Shown here: piece after piece, positions 33,996-42,524 of the stretch
Layout: each line of letters begins with the position of its first letter
Position numbering within the stretch: position 1 is the first letter of the stretch
Assembly: GCA_944377405.1 (NCBI GenBank)
Contig: CALWES010000007.1
Location: forward strand, 51,754 to 115,753
DNA: 64,000 nt
Direction of reading: 5' to 3'
DNA from: an uncultured Lachnospiraceae bacterium
GTDB lineage: Bacteria; Bacillota; Clostridia; Lachnospirales; Lachnospiraceae
Position numbers and translations under genes: made by a program
The notes under the pieces: model-generated
What the model was told of the DNA's origin: nothing
What the model saw: the letters and a program-made list of their open reading frames with translations, nothing else
Database searches by the model: none

Positions 33996-34613
33996 ATGAT
34001 CAGCTTTATACACGGAACCTTAAGTGAAATGGGTGAAAGCCATATCGTGGTGGAGGCAGGAGGCGTGGGCTACGGGATCTTCGTACCCGCCACGGTCCTG
34101 CCCCAGCTCCCCACGGTAGGTGAGGAAGTAAAGATCTATACGCATTTTTCCGTCCGGGAGGACGGCCAGAGCCTTTACGGCTTTCTGTACAAGGAAGACC
34201 GGGAGATGTTTCGGCAGCTGCTGTCCGTAAACGGTGTCGGCCCCAAGGGAGCCCTTGGGATCCTTTCGGTCCTGGGACCGGATGACCTTCGCATGGCCAT
34301 CATTACGGGAGACGCAAAAGCTATCAGCCGGGCGCCGGGTATCGGCCCGAAGACGGCCCAGCGGGTGATTCTGGACCTTAAGGACAAGGTGGATGCGGGA
34401 CAGGTCCTGAGCCACATGGGAGATGTGGGAGCAGAGGACCTTCGGAGCGGCATGGGAGCTGCAGGGGGAAGCGGTCCCCTGGCGGAGGCCATCGACGCTC
34501 TGGCTGCCCTGGGCTACAGCCGGATAGAAGCAGGCCGTGCGGTCCGGAAGCTTGCCATTACGGAGGACATGACCACGGAGGACATCCTGAAGCTTGCCCT
34601 TCGCAGCATCTGA
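33996..34613 (+). CDS. ruvA: Holliday junction branch migration protein RuvA
   Basis: Binds four-way junctions as a tetramer and recruits RuvB. 205 residues: N-terminal OB domain (MISFIHGTLSEMGESHIVVEAGGVGYGIFVP), two helix-hairpin-helix motifs (LLSVNGVGPKGALGIL and APGIGPKTAQRVILDLKDK), C-terminal RuvB-contact helices. No ruvB follows: the next gene is thiT. Confidence 0.96.
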   Translation: MISFIHGTLSEMGESHIVVEAGGVGYGIFVPATVLPQLPTVGEEVKIYTHFSVREDGQSLYGFLYKEDREMFRQLLSVNGVGPKGALGILSVLGPDDLRMAIITGDAKAISRAPGIGPKTAQRVILDLKDKVDAGQVLSHMGDVGAEDLRSGMGAAGGSGPLAEAIDALAALGYSRIEAGRAVRKLAITEDMTTEDILKLALRSI

Positions 34614-34651
34614 TGCGGCAGTCTGCCCTTTGGGCAGGAGGAAGAATCTTC

Positions 34652-34679
34652 TTGACAAACAGAGGATTTTTTTTATAAT
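34652..34679 (+). promoter_or_regulatory. Consensus promoter of thiT
   Basis: TTGACA (34652-34657), 16-bp spacer, TATAAT (34674-34679): both hexamers perfect. The riboswitch starts at the expected transcription start. Confidence 0.85.
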
Positions 34680-34682
34680 GAG

Positions 34683-34793
34683 TTCGTAAAATAAATATGG
34701 CTAGGGGCGCGTTTTGCTGAGATGGAAGCCTGTGCTTTCTGTCCCTCATGACCTGACCAGGGTAATGCCTGCGTAGGGAAGCAGATTTACGAA
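34683..34793 (+). promoter_or_regulatory. TPP riboswitch (THI box) controlling thiT
   Basis: Conserved core is clear: TAGGGGCGC, GCTGAGATGG, CATGACCTGA, GGGTAATGCC and GCGTAGGGAA. P1 is an extended perfect stem, TTCGTAAA (34683-34690) with TTTACGAA (34786-34793). The 3' arm of P1 overlaps ACGAAGAAAAAG (34789-34800), which can pair instead with CTTTTTCCTTCGT (34858-34870), giving two exclusive folds. Binding of thiamine diphosphate should shut off thiamine uptake. Confidence 0.93.
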
Positions 34794-34888
34794 GAAAAAG
34801 ACCGGTCATACCGGTCCCAAAGGGCGGATCTCCGGGGATCCCTTATCTGAAAAGAGACTTTTTCCTTCGTGATCCTTTAACAGCAGCC

Positions 34889-34914
34889 CCTCCTGAAAAA
34901 AAGGAGGTTTTTTT
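34889..34914 (+). promoter_or_regulatory. Hairpin combining thiT Shine-Dalgarno and terminator-like T-run
   Basis: CCTCC (34889-34893), 9-nt loop, GGAGG (34903-34907), then seven T up to the ATG at 34915. The GGAGG is the ribosome site of thiT, 7 nt from the start; the same element resembles a short intrinsic terminator. It may sequester the site, stop transcription, or both. Confidence 0.6.
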
Positions 34915-35577
34915 ATGTCATTTTTTGTGAATGCGGAGGGCGGACTTACTGCCGCCGGCTATGGCGGATGTATCCTTCTGATCCTTCTGCTCCTGCTTCT
35001 TGTGTTTTTTGTAAAGGGCGGCGATCCGAAGGGAACGGAGCCCATGCCGGCAAAGAAACTGGTTTTCTGTTCCATGTGCATCGCACTGGCGGCAGTCACC
35101 TGCATGATCAAGATCTTTGAATTCACCTTCGGGGGATCCGTTACCCTCTGCTCCATGCTGTTTGCCATGCTGCCGGGCTGGATCTACGGAGCCAGAACAG
35201 GCTTTCTCTGCGGACTGATCTACGGGATCCTGCAGTTCGTCCTGGGCCCCTATGTTATGACGCCGGTACAGGTGCTCTTCGACTATGTATTTGCTTTTAC
35301 CATCATGGGCGTATCCGGTTTCTTCTGCCGCAGGAAGAACGGCCTTGTGCTGGGCTATGTGGCCGCCGCATTCGGAAGATGGGTCATGGCTACCATAGCC
35401 GGCCTGATCTGGGTATCCCTGGGCTCCACGGCCTGGGATGGATGGGCACCCCTTCCCTATTCCATGGCTTATAACGGAGCCTATATCGGAGCAGAGGCGG
35501 TCATTACCCTGATCCTGATCTCCATCCCCGCAGTAAAGAACGCCCTCATAAGGGTCAAGAAACAGGCCCTGGCATAA
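34915..35577 (+). CDS. thiT: ECF-type thiamine transporter substrate-specific subunit ThiT
   Basis: S component that binds thiamine and works with a shared EcfAA'T module encoded elsewhere. 220 residues, about 30 longer than usual because of an extra N-terminal membrane segment (residues about 15-34) before the canonical six helices. Core features: KKLVFCSMCIALA (the N-terminal segment that contacts EcfT), GARTGFLCGLIYGILQFVLGP, and WVSLGSTAWDG...YSMAYNGAYIGAEA near the C terminus, with Trp and Tyr positions used for thiamine stacking. The TPP riboswitch upstream strongly supports the call. Confidence 0.95.
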   Translation: MSFFVNAEGGLTAAGYGGCILLILLLLLLVFFVKGGDPKGTEPMPAKKLVFCSMCIALAAVTCMIKIFEFTFGGSVTLCSMLFAMLPGWIYGARTGFLCGLIYGILQFVLGPYVMTPVQVLFDYVFAFTIMGVSGFFCRRKNGLVLGYVAAAFGRWVMATIAGLIWVSLGSTAWDGWAPLPYSMAYNGAYIGAEAVITLILISIPAVKNALIRVKKQALA

Positions 35578-35610
35578 AGGGCGGAGGGCAGACCATATCC
35601 GGAAAAAGAC

Positions 35611-35639
35611 TTGCAGAAAAACAGGATCTGGAATATGCT
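35611..35639 (+). promoter_or_regulatory. Probable promoter of comEA
   Basis: TTGCAG (35611-35616), 17-bp spacer, TATGCT (35634-35639). Confidence 0.5.
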
Positions 35640-35673
35640 GTAACTGCACACCTGACGTCCCGCGAGGTGGGAC

Positions 35674-36189
35674 ATGAAACATCTGAAGACCGTAAAATAT
35701 GTGATCACAGCTGCCGGCTTTTTGCTGGCGGCTGTCTTTTACCTTCGGGGAAATGATCCCCGGGAGGAGACGATCCTTCTGACCTCAGTTCAGGAGGAGA
35801 CCAGGGAAGAGGCGGCAGCCGAGGGGCAGCCGGCTCCGGACCTGCCTTCGGCCATATCCTGTACCTGCGGAAGGGGAACTGAGGAAGAACCTTTCCGGGA
35901 ACCGGAGCAGCCGGAGCCGGAACCACAGCCGGAACCGGAGCCCTCCCGGGAGCCGGAGACAGCGGAGCCTGAAGCAGAGACCTCCGGAGACCATAGGGGC
36001 CTTGTGGATCTGAACCGGGCTGGGAAGGAGGAGCTTATGACCCTTCCGGGGATCGGGGCCTCCAGGGCGGAGGCCATCATCCGCTACCGACAGGAGTACG
36101 GAGACTTCGCCCATATCGAGGAGATCATGAATATTTCCGGCATCAAGGAAAAGGCTTTTGAAAAAATTAAGGATTCCATCACCGTATAA
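35674..36189 (+). CDS. comEA: ComEA-like helix-hairpin-helix DNA-binding protein
   Basis: 171 residues. N-terminal membrane anchor (about 8-24), an extracellular Glu/Pro-rich linker with repeated EPEPQPEP (about 40-110), and a C-terminal HhH domain: VDLNRAGKEELMTLPGIGASRAEAIIRYRQEYGDF...IMNISGIKEK. This is the layout of ComEA, the cell-surface DNA receptor of natural transformation. The other competence genes (comEB, comEC) are not adjacent. AGGTGGGAC precedes the ATG. Confidence 0.88.
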   Translation: MKHLKTVKYVITAAGFLLAAVFYLRGNDPREETILLTSVQEETREEAAAEGQPAPDLPSAISCTCGRGTEEEPFREPEQPEPEPQPEPEPSREPETAEPEAETSGDHRGLVDLNRAGKEELMTLPGIGASRAEAIIRYRQEYGDFAHIEEIMNISGIKEKAFEKIKDSITV

Positions 36190-36202
36190 ACGCGCCCTTT
36201 GC

Positions 36203-36232
36203 TTGCTTACAGGCAGCGGTTTGTGCTATACT
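36203..36232 (+). promoter_or_regulatory. Promoter of the Asp23-nusB operon
   Basis: TTGCTT (36203-36208), 18-bp spacer, TATACT (36227-36232). Confidence 0.5.
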
Positions 36233-36307
36233 CTAAGCTATATCAGTATGGGCACGTCCGGAAGATGAGTGTCTTTCAAGCAGGGACGGCCCAAAGGAGG
36301 TCAACCT

Positions 36308-36694
36308 ATGTCTGAGAATGAAAACAATGCCCTTCATGTTGTATATGAAAAAGAAAAGCTTGGAAGCGTCAAGATCGCAGATGATGTGATCGCCTGCATC
36401 GCAGCCCTGGCAGCCACCGAGGTGGAAGGCGTAGACAGCATGGCCGGAAACATTACCAACGAACTGATCTCAAAGCTGGGAGTAAAGAATCTGTCGAAAG
36501 GCGTAAAGCTGGAGCTCAATGAGGATGAAGTCAGCATCAGCCTTTCTCTGAACATGACCTACGGCTACAACATTCCGGAGGTCTCGGAAATGGTACAGGA
36601 CCGCGTAAAGAACACTGTGGAGAACATGACGGGACTTCACGTCATCGATGTCAATGTCAATATCGCGGGTGTCAATACAGGCGTAAACCGCTAA
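36308..36694 (+). CDS. Asp23/Gls24 family envelope stress protein
   Basis: 128 residues from ATG 36308, which has a perfect AAAGGAGGT site; an upstream in-frame ATG at 36269 does not. Typical Asp23 core: GSVKIADDVIACIAALAATEVEGVDSM and a C-terminal amphipathic helix region with VQDRVKNTVENMTGLHVIDVNVNI AGV. Usually first gene before nusB in Clostridia; tied to envelope stress or membrane-associated scaffolding. Confidence 0.92.
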   Translation: MSENENNALHVVYEKEKLGSVKIADDVIACIAALAATEVEGVDSMAGNITNELISKLGVKNLSKGVKLELNEDEVSISLSLNMTYGYNIPEVSEMVQDRVKNTVENMTGLHVIDVNVNIAGVNTGVNR

Positions 36695-36712
36695 ACAGGA
36701 GAGTAAGGATCC

Positions 36713-37174
36713 ATGACAAGACATGAGCTTCGGGAACAGACATTCAAAATGCTTTTCGGAATAGATTTCCATACGGGGGAGGACCCGAAGGAAGCCCTTC
36801 TGAACTATATGGAGGTCTCCTTCGACGGAAAGATCCAGGATCAGGAACGGAATGAGATCATTGAGAAGGTACTGAAGATCCACGAAAAGAAAGAAGAACT
36901 GGATCAGCTGATCGACGGAGTGGCTGAAGGCTGGAAGACAGGACGTATGGGAAAGGCGGAGCTGAATATCCTGAGGCTCGCCCTCTATGAGATACGCTAC
37001 GATCCTGTGGTACCGGTGAAGGTGGCCATCAATGAGGCGGTGGAGCTGTCCAAGGAGTACGGCAGTGCGGAGGCCCCGGCCTTCGTAAACGGGATCCTGG
37101 CAAAGCTTATCGACCAGAGAGCACCGGTGGCGGCACAGAAGGAAGGGGAAGGCAGTCAGGAAGCAGGCTGCTGA
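36713..37174 (+). CDS. nusB: Transcription antitermination protein NusB
   Basis: 153 residues. Binds boxA RNA with NusE (S10) for antitermination in rRNA operons. Recognised by TRHELREQTFKMLFGIDFH at the N terminus and, near the C terminus, LNILRLALYEIRY...VAINEAVELSKEYGSAEAPAFVNGILAKL. Starts 18 bp after the Asp23 gene. Confidence 0.95.
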   Translation: MTRHELREQTFKMLFGIDFHTGEDPKEALLNYMEVSFDGKIQDQERNEIIEKVLKIHEKKEELDQLIDGVAEGWKTGRMGKAELNILRLALYEIRYDPVVPVKVAINEAVELSKEYGSAEAPAFVNGILAKLIDQRAPVAAQKEGEGSQEAGC

Positions 37175-37211
37175 TCCGAACTGTACTTTGTAAATTAAAG
37201 AGAGAAGCAAA

Positions 37212-38513
37212 ATGGCCGGAGTCTATACAGTTTCACAGATCAACGCATATATCAAAAACCTGTTTGTACGGGATTACGCCCTTTCCAATATCTGTGTAAA
37301 GGGCGAAGTCAGCAACTGTAAATATCACACCTCCGGTCATATTTATTTTACCCTGAAGGATGAGGGAGGAGCCATCGCCTGCGTCATGTTCGCAAGGGAC
37401 CGGCAGGGGCTTGGCTTCCGCCTCAGTGACGGCCAGCAGGTGGAGGTCCGGGGGCAGATCTCCGTCTATGAGAAGACGGGGAGCTATCAGCTTTACGCAA
37501 GATCGGCAGCCCTTTCCGGCAGGGGAGAGCTTTACGAGCGCTTTGAAAAGCTGAAGCAGGAGCTTCAGGAGATGGGGATGTTCGATCCCTGCTACAAAAA
37601 GCCGATCCCGGCTTATGCCATGCGGGTCGGCATCGTAACTGCCCCCACGGGAGCCGCCATTCAGGATATCTGCAACATATCCCGGCGGAGGAATCCATAT
37701 GTGGAGCTGATCCTCTATCCCGCCCTGGTGCAGGGCAGGGATGCGGCGGACAGCATCGTAAGGGGGATCAGGACCCTGGATCAGATGGGTCTTGACGTGC
37801 TCATCGTGGGAAGGGGCGGAGGTTCCATCGAAGACCTGTGGGCCTTCAATGAGGAAAAGGTGGCCCGGGCTATCTTTGATGCGGAGACTCCCATCATTTC
37901 CGCCGTGGGACACGAAACGGATTTTACCATCGCTGATTTTGCCGCAGATCTGAGGGCACCAACCCCCTCTGCAGCGGCAGAACTGGCGACTTTTGAATAC
38001 AATGCCTTCCTGGAGGAAGTGGAGAGCTTTCGCTCCGCCTTTGAGCGGGGAATCCTGGGGAAGCTTGACGGTGCCCAAAACGGCCTGATGCAGAGACGGC
38101 TGTCCCTGCAGATCCACAGCCCCGGAGCGGTCCTTAAGGAGCGGAAGAGCCTGCTTTCCGAGTACAGGCTCCGGATGCTTCAGACCCTTAGCGACAGGAC
38201 CGGGGCCGCAAGACTGCGGCTGGAAAACGGAAGGCAGCAGGCGGAAGGCCTCATGCAGGCCCGCCTGTCGGAAAGCAGACACCGGCTTGCGCTTACGGCG
38301 GGAAGGCTTCACGGCCTGTCCCCCCTTCGGAGGATCAGCGGCGGCTTTGGCTATCTCATGGATGAGCGGGGACAGGGGATCCGCTCCGTAAGGGAGCTTT
38401 CGGTGCAGGACCGTTTTACCGTCTGCCTGTCGGACGGACGGATCAGGGCGGAGGTGCTCGCCCTGGAGCCGGAGGAAACAGTATCAAGGAAGAAAGAACA
38501 AAACCATGGATGA
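37212..38513 (+). CDS. xseA: Exodeoxyribonuclease VII large subunit
   Basis: 433 residues. N-terminal OB fold (YTVSQINAYIKNLFVRDYALSNICVKGEVSN, SGHIYFTLKDE), catalytic core with VGIVTAPTGAAIQDI, VLIVGRGGGSIEDLWAFNEE and AVGHETDFTIADFAADLRAPTPSAAAE, then a coiled-coil C-terminal half. Degrades single-stranded DNA with XseB. Its last 8 bp overlap xseB. Confidence 0.96.
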   Translation: MAGVYTVSQINAYIKNLFVRDYALSNICVKGEVSNCKYHTSGHIYFTLKDEGGAIACVMFARDRQGLGFRLSDGQQVEVRGQISVYEKTGSYQLYARSAALSGRGELYERFEKLKQELQEMGMFDPCYKKPIPAYAMRVGIVTAPTGAAIQDICNISRRRNPYVELILYPALVQGRDAADSIVRGIRTLDQMGLDVLIVGRGGGSIEDLWAFNEEKVARAIFDAETPIISAVGHETDFTIADFAADLRAPTPSAAAELATFEYNAFLEEVESFRSAFERGILGKLDGAQNGLMQRRLSLQIHSPGAVLKERKSLLSEYRLRMLQTLSDRTGAARLRLENGRQQAEGLMQARLSESRHRLALTAGRLHGLSPLRRISGGFGYLMDERGQGIRSVRELSVQDRFTVCLSDGRIRAEVLALEPEETVSRKKEQNHG

Positions 38514-38745
38514 GAAAAAGATAAAAGAACAGAAACCCGGGATCGAGGAGAGCTTTCAGCGCCTGGACGAGCTTCTTTGTGAGCTGGAGTCCCAGGACTG
38601 CACCCTGGAGAGGTCCTTCCAGCTCTATGAGGAAGGCATGAAGCTCATCGCCTCTGCGGAAAAGCAGATCGAAAAGGTAGAGAAAAAGCTCCGCATCCTG
38701 AAGGGTGAGGAAGAAACAGGAGATCCGGGACATGAAGACATTTAA
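38506..38745 (+). CDS. xseB: Exodeoxyribonuclease VII small subunit
   Basis: 79 residues, normal for the family: GIEESFQRLDELLCELESQDCTLERSFQLYEEGMKLI is the conserved helical core that packs on XseA. Overlaps xseA by 8 bp and ispA by 14 bp, so the three are translationally coupled. Confidence 0.93.
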   Translation: MDEKKIKEQKPGIEESFQRLDELLCELESQDCTLERSFQLYEEGMKLIASAEKQIEKVEKKLRILKGEEETGDPGHEDI

Positions 38746-39769
38746 GGAAGAACTGCAGCAGCGGACAGAGACCATAAACCGGGAGCTGATGCGTTTTCTG
38801 CCGGAGGAAAAGGGGATGCAGAAGCTGATCCTTGAGGCCTGCAACTACTCTGTGGAAAACGGCGGAAAAAGGATCAGACCTCTGCTGATGGAATCTGCCT
38901 ATTTTTTATGCAGACTTTCCCAGGAACCGGAGGCCTGCGGACAGGCAGGGGAACCGGAGGCTCTGAGAGAGCGCTGGAGGGAGGCGTATGAGACCCTCCT
39001 TGCTCCCTTTATGGCAGCCATCGAGATGATCCACTCCTCCTCCCTGGTCCACGACGATCTGCCCTGCATGGACAACGACCGGCTGCGGAGGGGAAAGCCC
39101 TCCACCTGGGCGAGGTTCGGAGAGGACATGGGGACCCTTGCGGGAGACGGACTCATGATCTATGCCTTTGAGACTGCCGTAAAGGCCATGGACCTCAGGG
39201 AGACAAAGCTCCTTTCAGCCTCCGCAGAGAGCCGGGAGGCGGCCTCCATGATGATCCGGAACTATACGGAGCAGGCAGGAGACCGGGCCTGCAGAGTCAT
39301 AAACGGCGTGGACATCCTGGCCAGAAAGACCGGGATCTTCGGTATGATCGGCGGTCAGACCGTGGATGTACAGCTTACGGGAAAGACCCCTTCCGAGGAG
39401 GAGCTTTCCTTCATCTACCGTCTTAAGACCGGCGCTCTGCTGGAGGCTGCCATGATGATCGGCGGCGTCCTGGCCGGGGCTTCCGAGGATACCGTGGCAA
39501 AGCTCAGGCTTTCCGCTGCGGACCTGGGACTGGCCTTCCAGATCCAGGACGATATCCTGGACGAGACGGGAACGGAGGCGGATCTGGGCAAACCGGTGGG
39601 ATCCGATGAACGGAACCAGAAGACCACCTATGTCACCCTGCACGGACGGACGCAGGCGGCAGAGGAGGTCAAAAAGCTTACGGAGCGGGCTGAAGCAAGG
39701 CTTCGGGAGATCGGAGATTATCCCTTCCTCCTGGATCTCTGCGCCTACCTGATCGACAGGAGAAATTAA
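38732..39769 (+). CDS. ispA: Polyprenyl (farnesyl/geranyl) diphosphate synthase
   Basis: 345 residues from ATG 38732 (AGGAG 9 nt upstream), about 45 longer than usual because of an insertion at residues about 60-90 (SQEPEACGQAGEPEALRERW region) before the active site. First Asp-rich motif HDDLPCMDNDRLRRGKP, second FQIQDDILDETG, plus the GGKRIRP diphosphate site. Condenses IPP with allylic diphosphates; fits with dxs next door. The insertion lies in a loop and is probably lineage-specific. Confidence 0.93.
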   Translation: MKTFKEELQQRTETINRELMRFLPEEKGMQKLILEACNYSVENGGKRIRPLLMESAYFLCRLSQEPEACGQAGEPEALRERWREAYETLLAPFMAAIEMIHSSSLVHDDLPCMDNDRLRRGKPSTWARFGEDMGTLAGDGLMIYAFETAVKAMDLRETKLLSASAESREAASMMIRNYTEQAGDRACRVINGVDILARKTGIFGMIGGQTVDVQLTGKTPSEEELSFIYRLKTGALLEAAMMIGGVLAGASEDTVAKLRLSAADLGLAFQIQDDILDETGTEADLGKPVGSDERNQKTTYVTLHGRTQAAEEVKKLTERAEARLREIGDYPFLLDLCAYLIDRRN

Positions 39770-39793
39770 GCTCCAAAAGAGAAAGGCGACACT

Positions 39794-41680
39794 ATGCTGC
39801 TGGAACATATCGGGGGACCGGAGGATCTGAAGGTCCTGACCTATCATCAGCTGGATACGCTGGCACAGGAAATACGGGAATTTATCATAGAAAAAACAAG
39901 TCATACGGGAGGCCATCTGGCCTCTAACCTTGGGGTCGTGGAACTGACGATCGCGCTGTTCCGCGCCCTGGACCTGCCGGAGGACAAGATCATATGGGAC
40001 GTGGGACATCAGGCCTATACCCACAAGATCCTTTCCGGAAGGAAGGACGACTTTGACGGTCTGAGGCAGTTGGGGGGCATCAGCGGCTTTCCGAAGCGGA
40101 ACGAGAGTCCCTACGATTCCTTTGATACGGGCCATTCCTCTACCTCCATCTCCGCAGGCCTTGGCATCGCCCAGGGAAGGGATATCCTGGGGGAGGACTA
40201 TACCGTGGTGTCCGTCATCGGAGACGGGGCCCTTACGGGAGGCATGGCCTACGAAGCCCTGAACAACGCGGCGCGGCTTAAGAAGAATTTCATCATCATT
40301 CTGAACGACAACAACATGTCCATTTCGGAAAATGTGGGAGGCGTCTCCAACTATCTGAACGGACTGCGGACGGCAGCCTCCTATAACCGCTTCAAAAAGA
40401 AGCTGGAGAAAAGAGTCCGGGCCATCCCCGGGGCGGGGGACGGCATTGCGGATCTTCTGAAGCGCACCAAGGACAGCGTAAAGGGGATCGTGATCCCCGG
40501 TATGTTTTTTGAGGATATGGGCATCACCTACCTGGGACCTGTGAACGGACATGATATCCGGGCGGTGGAACGGGCGGTACGGGATGCCAAACGGCTGGAT
40601 CATGCAGTGCTGATCCATGTGCTGACGAAAAAGGGAAAGGGCTATAAGCCCGCAGAGGAAGCACCGGAGCGCTTCCATGGGGTGGAGCCCTTCAATATAA
40701 AAACCGGGAAAAAGCTTGCAGCACCGGGAGGCCCCGGCTATACGAAGGTGTTTTCCGATAAGCTCTGCGCCCTGGCGGAGCAGGACCGGCGCATCGTGGC
40801 GGTGACGGCTGCCATGCCGGACGGCACGGGACTCACCCAGTTCCGGAAGCGCTTTCCGGAGCGGTTTTTCGATGTGGGGATCGCAGAGGAGCATGCGGTC
40901 ACCAGCGCTGCGGGCATGGCGGCAGCTGGCCTTAAGCCGGTGGTGGCGGTCTACTCCTCCTTCCTGCAGAGAGGCTTCGATCAGATCGTCCACGACGTGT
41001 GCCTGCAGAATCTGCCGGTGGTCTTTGCCGTTGACAGAGCGGGACTGGTGGGAGCCGACGGAGAGACCCACCAGGGGATCTTCGACATCTCCTATCTCAG
41101 CCAGATCCCGAACATCACGGTAATGGCCCCCAAGAACCGCTGGGAGCTTGAGGCGATGCTGGAATTTGCCCTGAAGCAGGAGGGACCTGTGGCCCTGCGG
41201 TATCCAAGGGGCGAGGCCTATGAGGGCCTGAAGGAATTCGCGGCACCGGTAGCGTACGGAAAGGGAGAGCTCCTTTACCGGGGCAGGGGGATCGCCTTCC
41301 TGGCCCTGGGATCCATGGTGAGCACGGCGGAGCATATCCGGGAAAAGCTGATGAAGGAGGGCTATGAGCCCACTCTGGCCAATGCCCGTTTCGCAAAGCC
41401 CGTGGATCTGGAACTGGTGGAGGAGCTGGCAGCGTCCCATGAGGTGATCGTGACCCTGGAGGAAAATGTGGAACGGGGCGGCTTCGGACAGGTGGTGACG
41501 GGCTATGTGGAGGCCCGCTATCCGAAGGTCCGGGTCCTGCGGATCACCCTGCCGGACGCTTATGTGGAGCATGGAGACGTAACCGCCCTCCGCAGGATCC
41601 TGGAGATCGATTCCGACTCCATCATCCGACGCCTGCGGGAGGCAAAGATCATAGAGGAGAAGCATGAAGGAAACGAATAA
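39794..41680 (+). CDS. dxs: 1-deoxy-D-xylulose-5-phosphate synthase
   Basis: First enzyme of the MEP isoprenoid pathway, condensing pyruvate and glyceraldehyde 3-phosphate; thiamine diphosphate-dependent. 628 residues. Motifs: THTGGHLASNLGVVELT-like N terminus, GDGALTGGMAYEALNNA (cofactor-binding GDG), VDRAGLVGADGETHQGIFD and LRYPRGEAY. Next to ispA, the usual Firmicutes order. Its end overlaps tlyA by 17 bp. Confidence 0.97.
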   Translation: MLLEHIGGPEDLKVLTYHQLDTLAQEIREFIIEKTSHTGGHLASNLGVVELTIALFRALDLPEDKIIWDVGHQAYTHKILSGRKDDFDGLRQLGGISGFPKRNESPYDSFDTGHSSTSISAGLGIAQGRDILGEDYTVVSVIGDGALTGGMAYEALNNAARLKKNFIIILNDNNMSISENVGGVSNYLNGLRTAASYNRFKKKLEKRVRAIPGAGDGIADLLKRTKDSVKGIVIPGMFFEDMGITYLGPVNGHDIRAVERAVRDAKRLDHAVLIHVLTKKGKGYKPAEEAPERFHGVEPFNIKTGKKLAAPGGPGYTKVFSDKLCALAEQDRRIVAVTAAMPDGTGLTQFRKRFPERFFDVGIAEEHAVTSAAGMAAAGLKPVVAVYSSFLQRGFDQIVHDVCLQNLPVVFAVDRAGLVGADGETHQGIFDISYLSQIPNITVMAPKNRWELEAMLEFALKQEGPVALRYPRGEAYEGLKEFAAPVAYGKGELLYRGRGIAFLALGSMVSTAEHIREKLMKEGYEPTLANARFAKPVDLELVEELAASHEVIVTLEENVERGGFGQVVTGYVEARYPKVRVLRITLPDAYVEHGDVTALRRILEIDSDSIIRRLREAKIIEEKHEGNE

Positions 41681-42485
41681 AAAACGACTGGATGTCCTTC
41701 TGTTTGAAAGAGGGTTTGCCCAGAGCCGGGAAAAGGCGAAGACCATTATCATGAGCGGCATCGTTTATGTGAACGGTCAGAAGGAGGATAAGGCGGGATC
41801 GGTCTTTCACGATGATGAAAGCCTGGAGATCGAAGTCCGGGGGAATGTCCTGCCCTATGTGTCCCGGGGCGGGCTCAAGCTGGAAAAGGCCATGAAGACC
41901 TTCCCCATCAGCCTTACGGACTGTGTCTGCATGGATATCGGTGCCTCCACAGGAGGATTTACGGACTGCATGCTGCAGAACGGGGCAAAGAAGGTCTTTG
42001 CAGTGGACGTGGGCCACGGACAGCTGGACTGGAAGCTCCGGAATGACCCCAGGGTGGTGTGCATGGAGAAGACCAATATCCGTTATGTGACGCCGGAGGA
42101 TATCGGCGGGGAGATCCTGCAGTTTGCCTCCGTGGACGTTTCCTTTATCTCTCTGGACAAGGTCCTGCCTGCGGCAAAGCCTCTGCTTCTTCCCGGAGCA
42201 GAGATGGTATGCCTGATCAAGCCCCAGTTTGAGGCGGGCCGGGAGGAAGTCGGAAAGAAAGGCGTCGTAAGGGACAAGAAGGTACACAGGTCCGTGATCG
42301 AAAAGATCTACGGTCTCTGTGACGAGCTTTCCTTCGGGATCCTGGGACTGACCTTCAGCCCCATCAAGGGCCCCGAGGGCAATATCGAGTATCTGATCCA
42401 TCTGAAGAAGGACGCAGGCCCCACGGCGGAAAAGCCGGATCCGGAGGCTGTGGTGGAGGAGGCCCACGCAGCTCTGGATCGGTAA
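41664..42485 (+). CDS. tlyA: TlyA-family rRNA 2'-O-methyltransferase
   Basis: 273 residues: N-terminal S4 RNA-binding domain (KKRLDVLLFERGFAQSREKAKTIIMSGIVYVNG) and a FtsJ-like SAM domain (CMDIGASTGGFTDCMLQNG, VDVGHGQL, DVSFISLDKVLP). Mycobacterial TlyA methylates 16S and 23S rRNA and affects capreomycin sensitivity; here the role is inferred from the family. Start lies within dxs. Confidence 0.93.
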   Translation: MKETNKKRLDVLLFERGFAQSREKAKTIIMSGIVYVNGQKEDKAGSVFHDDESLEIEVRGNVLPYVSRGGLKLEKAMKTFPISLTDCVCMDIGASTGGFTDCMLQNGAKKVFAVDVGHGQLDWKLRNDPRVVCMEKTNIRYVTPEDIGGEILQFASVDVSFISLDKVLPAAKPLLLPGAEMVCLIKPQFEAGREEVGKKGVVRDKKVHRSVIEKIYGLCDELSFGILGLTFSPIKGPEGNIEYLIHLKKDAGPTAEKPDPEAVVEEAHAALDR

Positions 42486-42524
42486 GGAAGGCCCTGCCCC
42501 GGAAAAATGGAAGAGGAAGAAAGC

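Noticed and set aside
35880..35960. GGAGCCGGA-type repeat in comEA
   Set aside because: Encodes the Glu/Pro linker between membrane anchor and HhH domain; a coding repeat.
39215..41761. 848-codon minus-strand ORF across ispA and dxs
   Set aside because: Crosses two certain genes and their junction; low-complexity His/Leu/Gly/Arg composition typical of antisense frames.
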